DNA of 64,000 nucleotides from Pomacea canaliculata (lineage: Eukaryota; Mollusca; Gastropoda; Architaenioglossa; Ampullariidae), in contig NC_037593.1 in NCBI RefSeq assembly GCF_003073045.1, positions 10,960,735 to 11,024,734 of the forward strand. The letters run 5' to 3'. This document shows positions 60,571-64,000 of the stretch, piece by piece. The first letter of the stretch is position 1. Every line of letters begins with the position of its first letter. The notes under the pieces were generated by a model. That model did not search any database, was not told the DNA's origin, and worked only from the letters and a program-made list of their open reading frames with translations. A program made the position numbers and the translations under genes.

Positions 60571-63500
60571 GTAAGAATTCAATCCTTTTTATCTGCCGCC
60601 ATTTAATCGCAGTTATGGGGTCGTGTCTCAGAAAACGTGACGTAGACAGACATTTATGACGAGAGTGACAAGTTCGAGACTAAGTCGAAGTTCTAAGAGG
60701 CTAAATCATCTTAAAAATTATTCTGTTGTACAGATTCGTGCTTTTCCACAAGTTATCGCTTCGCTGTTACTGATTATGCTGATTAAGCGTTCGGCTTTAT
60801 AATTTCGTTTTCGGTTCATGCTTTATGTTGCACAAAAGTATTAAATATTTCAACTGTTGGGTACAGCAAGTCCTACATACACAGAGTATGGATTTTTAAA
60901 ACTTTAGAAGCAAACGTTTTAAGTTGTTCTTTTTAAGCAGGTTGAAATATTGTCATATTGTCATTCACCTAAGTTCCTTTCAACTGTCAGTTTTAACTTT
61001 CATTTGACTACAGACATAATTTTACTATTAAGTGCTGTCAGCTATCAATGCTGTCAATGCACTTAAATAATGAAAAGGGAACAATAAAGATAAAATTGTA
61101 AAATTAAAAGATTAAATAATTAAAAGCTGTGTTCTGTGGGCTTTGTTTTGTTTGGTTATTTCCATAATGTCCAAAAGATTTGGTTAATACAACTGAACAC
61201 CTGCATATTTCTGAACCTGCTGCAAATTGGGTCATTTATCAGAAATATCATCTGTCCTTACATATACCATGTCACTGAATGTAGTGCATTAATTTACCAA
61301 TTTATGCAGTAGTGAGATGAAACAATGCCAAATTAAAACCATGCTTTTTACCTTGTTCTTGAAATAATATGCAATTTGTATGATTATGTATACATTTTCT
61401 TTCAGTGTAGAAAGTTTTATGTTAATGATTTTGGTAATGGAAACTAGATAAAAGGGAACTGTTTTAAAGCTATATGAAATGTGTAATCTTTATTTTGTCT
61501 GCCATTGACATATGAAAGTTAAGTGAAACAGTACTCAAAACATTTTTTGAGTTAATGAGTCATTTTCATCTGTGTTTTGTTGGAGAGTAAAGAATCTCTA
61601 ATACATACATATTCACTTTTCCTCACACTTGCATGTTTGGTGATCTGGTAGTAACTGCACCCAGTAAATATTTGAAAAACTAGATGGCAAAAAAAAAAAA
61701 ATAAATAAATGTCAGAATGGTGATGAGTTCTTAAAAGTGCTGCACCTATTTGCTGATTTCCTAATAAACTGAGGTAGGCTGTCCTGGGTTCAGCTCTTGT
61801 CTCAGCTATGTTCTTTCTCTACATGTGGCAACTGTTTACAGGGCTGGCTGCCTTGTAACATAACCTTAGTTGCTGGCTTGTGATATAACCCTAGTTGCTG
61901 GCTCAGTGTAAAAAAAAAAAAGCCCTCCTTCCTAATAAACTGCTGTGGGATTTGTAGTATACCATTCTTAGGTTTCTTCCATAACAGACTAAGCATTTTT
62001 GCTTGGTGTTGGTACTGTCCAGAGGAAACTTAAATCAGTTGTCAGTGAACTCAGTAGCTTTGTATGCATTGGCAACATCTCATGTTTTCACAGCTACTTA
62101 TTATTTAGGTCTTCCTGCCTCCACAAAAAGATGCACTACTTGAGTTTAAGTAACAAGAAAAAATAGCCAGTAGATTTAAGTTTAAAGAATGGAAGTTTAT
62201 TGGGCATAAAAAAGGGAACTAAAGTATTTCTGGTTTAAATGTCTACTACAGACAATTCAAAAGGTAGCTGTTAAAATGAATTTGATATTGTTTTAGACAG
62301 ATGTTCTGATAATATCTGGTGTATAGCAGGTGGAAAGTATTAAGCCAGACAACACCAGTTTACTGTAAATATGTTTAGGTTGCTTGCTTCCAATTTCTAC
62401 AAATTTATCTGCCTTTTCTTACCTTTATGCACTGTCGGTGCATTTTTACCCTTTTTAATTTCGTCTGATGCTAGATCTTTTAAAGTAACGATCAGGCAAA
62501 ACCAAATTTGTAAAAGAATCATTTTCACATTATTTCTGTGGTGTATGGATGTTTCAGATCCATGCTTGCACTTTTACTTTGAGTGAGGCTTTTTTAGCAA
62601 GTGCTTCCTGATAAAATTTGTACTGCAAGTGTCAGGAGTACTCTGCACAGAAGGAATAATTCTGTGTTCAGCAAATGTGTTCTTTTTAACTATAACATAT
62701 TTGCCATAGCGTTGAAGAACCAAATTATGTTTCATCTTATAACACTTTCTTATAACCAGAGAGATGAATTAATTTAGTGATATTGGAAGCAATGAAATTA
62801 CAACAATATTGATATTTTTAATGTTATACTTATAGTTAGGAAGAACCATCTTTAGCTGTTTCTTGAAGATTTAGAATTTTAGCACTTTGCATGTAAGCCT
62901 AGCTGACTTCTAGATATGTGCCAAATTTCCCCTTTAAAATATCTAAGGTTTTTTAACATCTTAGGAAGTGGATAATCTGGAATTTTAAGTTTAACTTATG
63001 GATTTGGTGTTTTGTATTTCACTTTGACAAAATAACTGCTTAAAATCTGTATGGTTCAGGGATTTTGATTGTTGAATGATAGATGTGTGGGGAGCTGTGG
63101 ATCACTTAACATTTGTTATGTTCTGCAAGTCATGCAGATGGTTTCTTTCTACATACTGTTTGTGGCATTCATTCTCTTTTTACTCTGATGAAACCATAGC
63201 ATATGGAAAGCACCTAATTAATTTCAGCAGAAAATCTTTTGGAAAAAAGTACCATGCATATGTATACAGAGTAGCTATTAATACTGGAAAATATGAACTT
63301 AAAATATTATAAGGTTAATGCCCAGAACTGGAACAGCAAACAATTCAGGGTTAACTTGCATAGATGTAAAACACAAACAGTAGGCCACTATTTTTTGTAG
63401 GTTTCTTCATGTGTCCTGCTTTCGGCCACAGTGCTTACATTTAAATTCATTATATTAAGGGTTATTACATGCCATACCTAAGTAGAACTCGTACTTGCCA

Positions 63501-64000
63501 CCAAGTGGAATGTGTGACTTTGTGTGCTGCTAGAAAGCACCATTAATAATTCACTTACGGTCCTTGATTTGTAGACATAAATATCACACTTCATACAGTT
63601 AATTAAAGTTTGAAAATAGCAGAAGCAGTTTTTACACACATCATCTCACTTTCCTGTCTGAGTCTTCTTTAATTCATTCAACTTGGACAAATCCATACAA
63701 TTGAGGTGCAGCTATGAAGATATTCACATATATGTGGGTCTAAGCAGTATAGGAAGACTTAAAACACAATATTCAGTTGGTTTTAAATAGGTTGCAACTA
63801 GAAGGAAAATGGAGGAACCTTTAACTGATATTCATGTAACAGAAGATACAAGAGTGTGGTAGTTATTTTTTATTGTGATTGCCGCACTCAGAAATAGTGT
63901 TCTTGTTTTCTATCAGTTCTTGTTTTTCTATCACACAACAGTGCAATCTGTTGTAGTGCGTGATGCAGTAAAATTGTTACTTGCTTACATCATCCTTAGG
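60571..64000 (+). other. YTHDF intron 2, running off the window
   Basis: About 3.4 kb of AT-rich, CpG-poor sequence without a recognisable exon, consistent with an intron of the gene that starts at 60116. No mobile element was identified in it. Confidence 0.55.

Overview
The window reads as animal nuclear DNA, most likely a lophotrochozoan such as a mollusc. Genes are split into short exons by GT-AG introns, intergenic DNA is long and rich in microsatellites, and CpG is normal in some blocks and strongly depleted in others. The phylum is an inference; no sequence diagnoses it.

Left third (1-21.5 kb, + strand): a tandem cluster of three related single-pass membrane receptors with cadherin-like repeats. 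Gene A (3' end only, 1-445), gene B (5765-11481) and gene C (13565-21482) share exon lengths and phases. B and C share the layout signal peptide, Cys-containing N-terminal module, cadherin-like repeats, Thr/Pro-rich or short stalk, transmembrane helix, Cys/Arg-rich juxtamembrane strip and a short tail. The tails of B and C end in CNIL and CIIL, which fit CaaX prenylation boxes; A ends differently. Reconstructed coding lengths are about 715 (B) and 711 (C) codons. Many single-base homopolymer length changes interrupt C, a few interrupt B, and one each interrupts gene D and the Myb/SANT gene. No base-substitution stop was found, so I read them mainly as sequence errors.

Middle (21.5-42.5 kb): a long stretch without convincing genes up to 37.1 kb, then gene D (37141-40081, 5' end not found). 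D encodes a Thr-rich ectodomain, a transmembrane helix and a long tail with six Tyr-x-Asn motifs, resembling a docking receptor for SH2 adaptors such as Grb2.

Right third (42.7-64 kb): a CpG-poor block with ordinary nuclear genes. A Myb/SANT-like DNA-binding protein lies on the minus strand (45799-49023), with an internally deleted mariner transposon starting 13 bp past its stop. NUP42 lies on the plus strand (50564-57716, complete in 8 exons). The first two coding exons of a YTHDF m6A reader (60116-60570) follow, and the rest of that gene lies beyond the window. CpG recovers over the divergent Myb/SANT-NUP42 intergenic region and over the YTHDF start, as expected for unmethylated promoters between methylated gene bodies.

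No rRNA, intact tRNA or CRISPR was seen. Repeats include a mariner, two LINE 3' remnants, one tRNA-like SINE candidate and several microsatellites.
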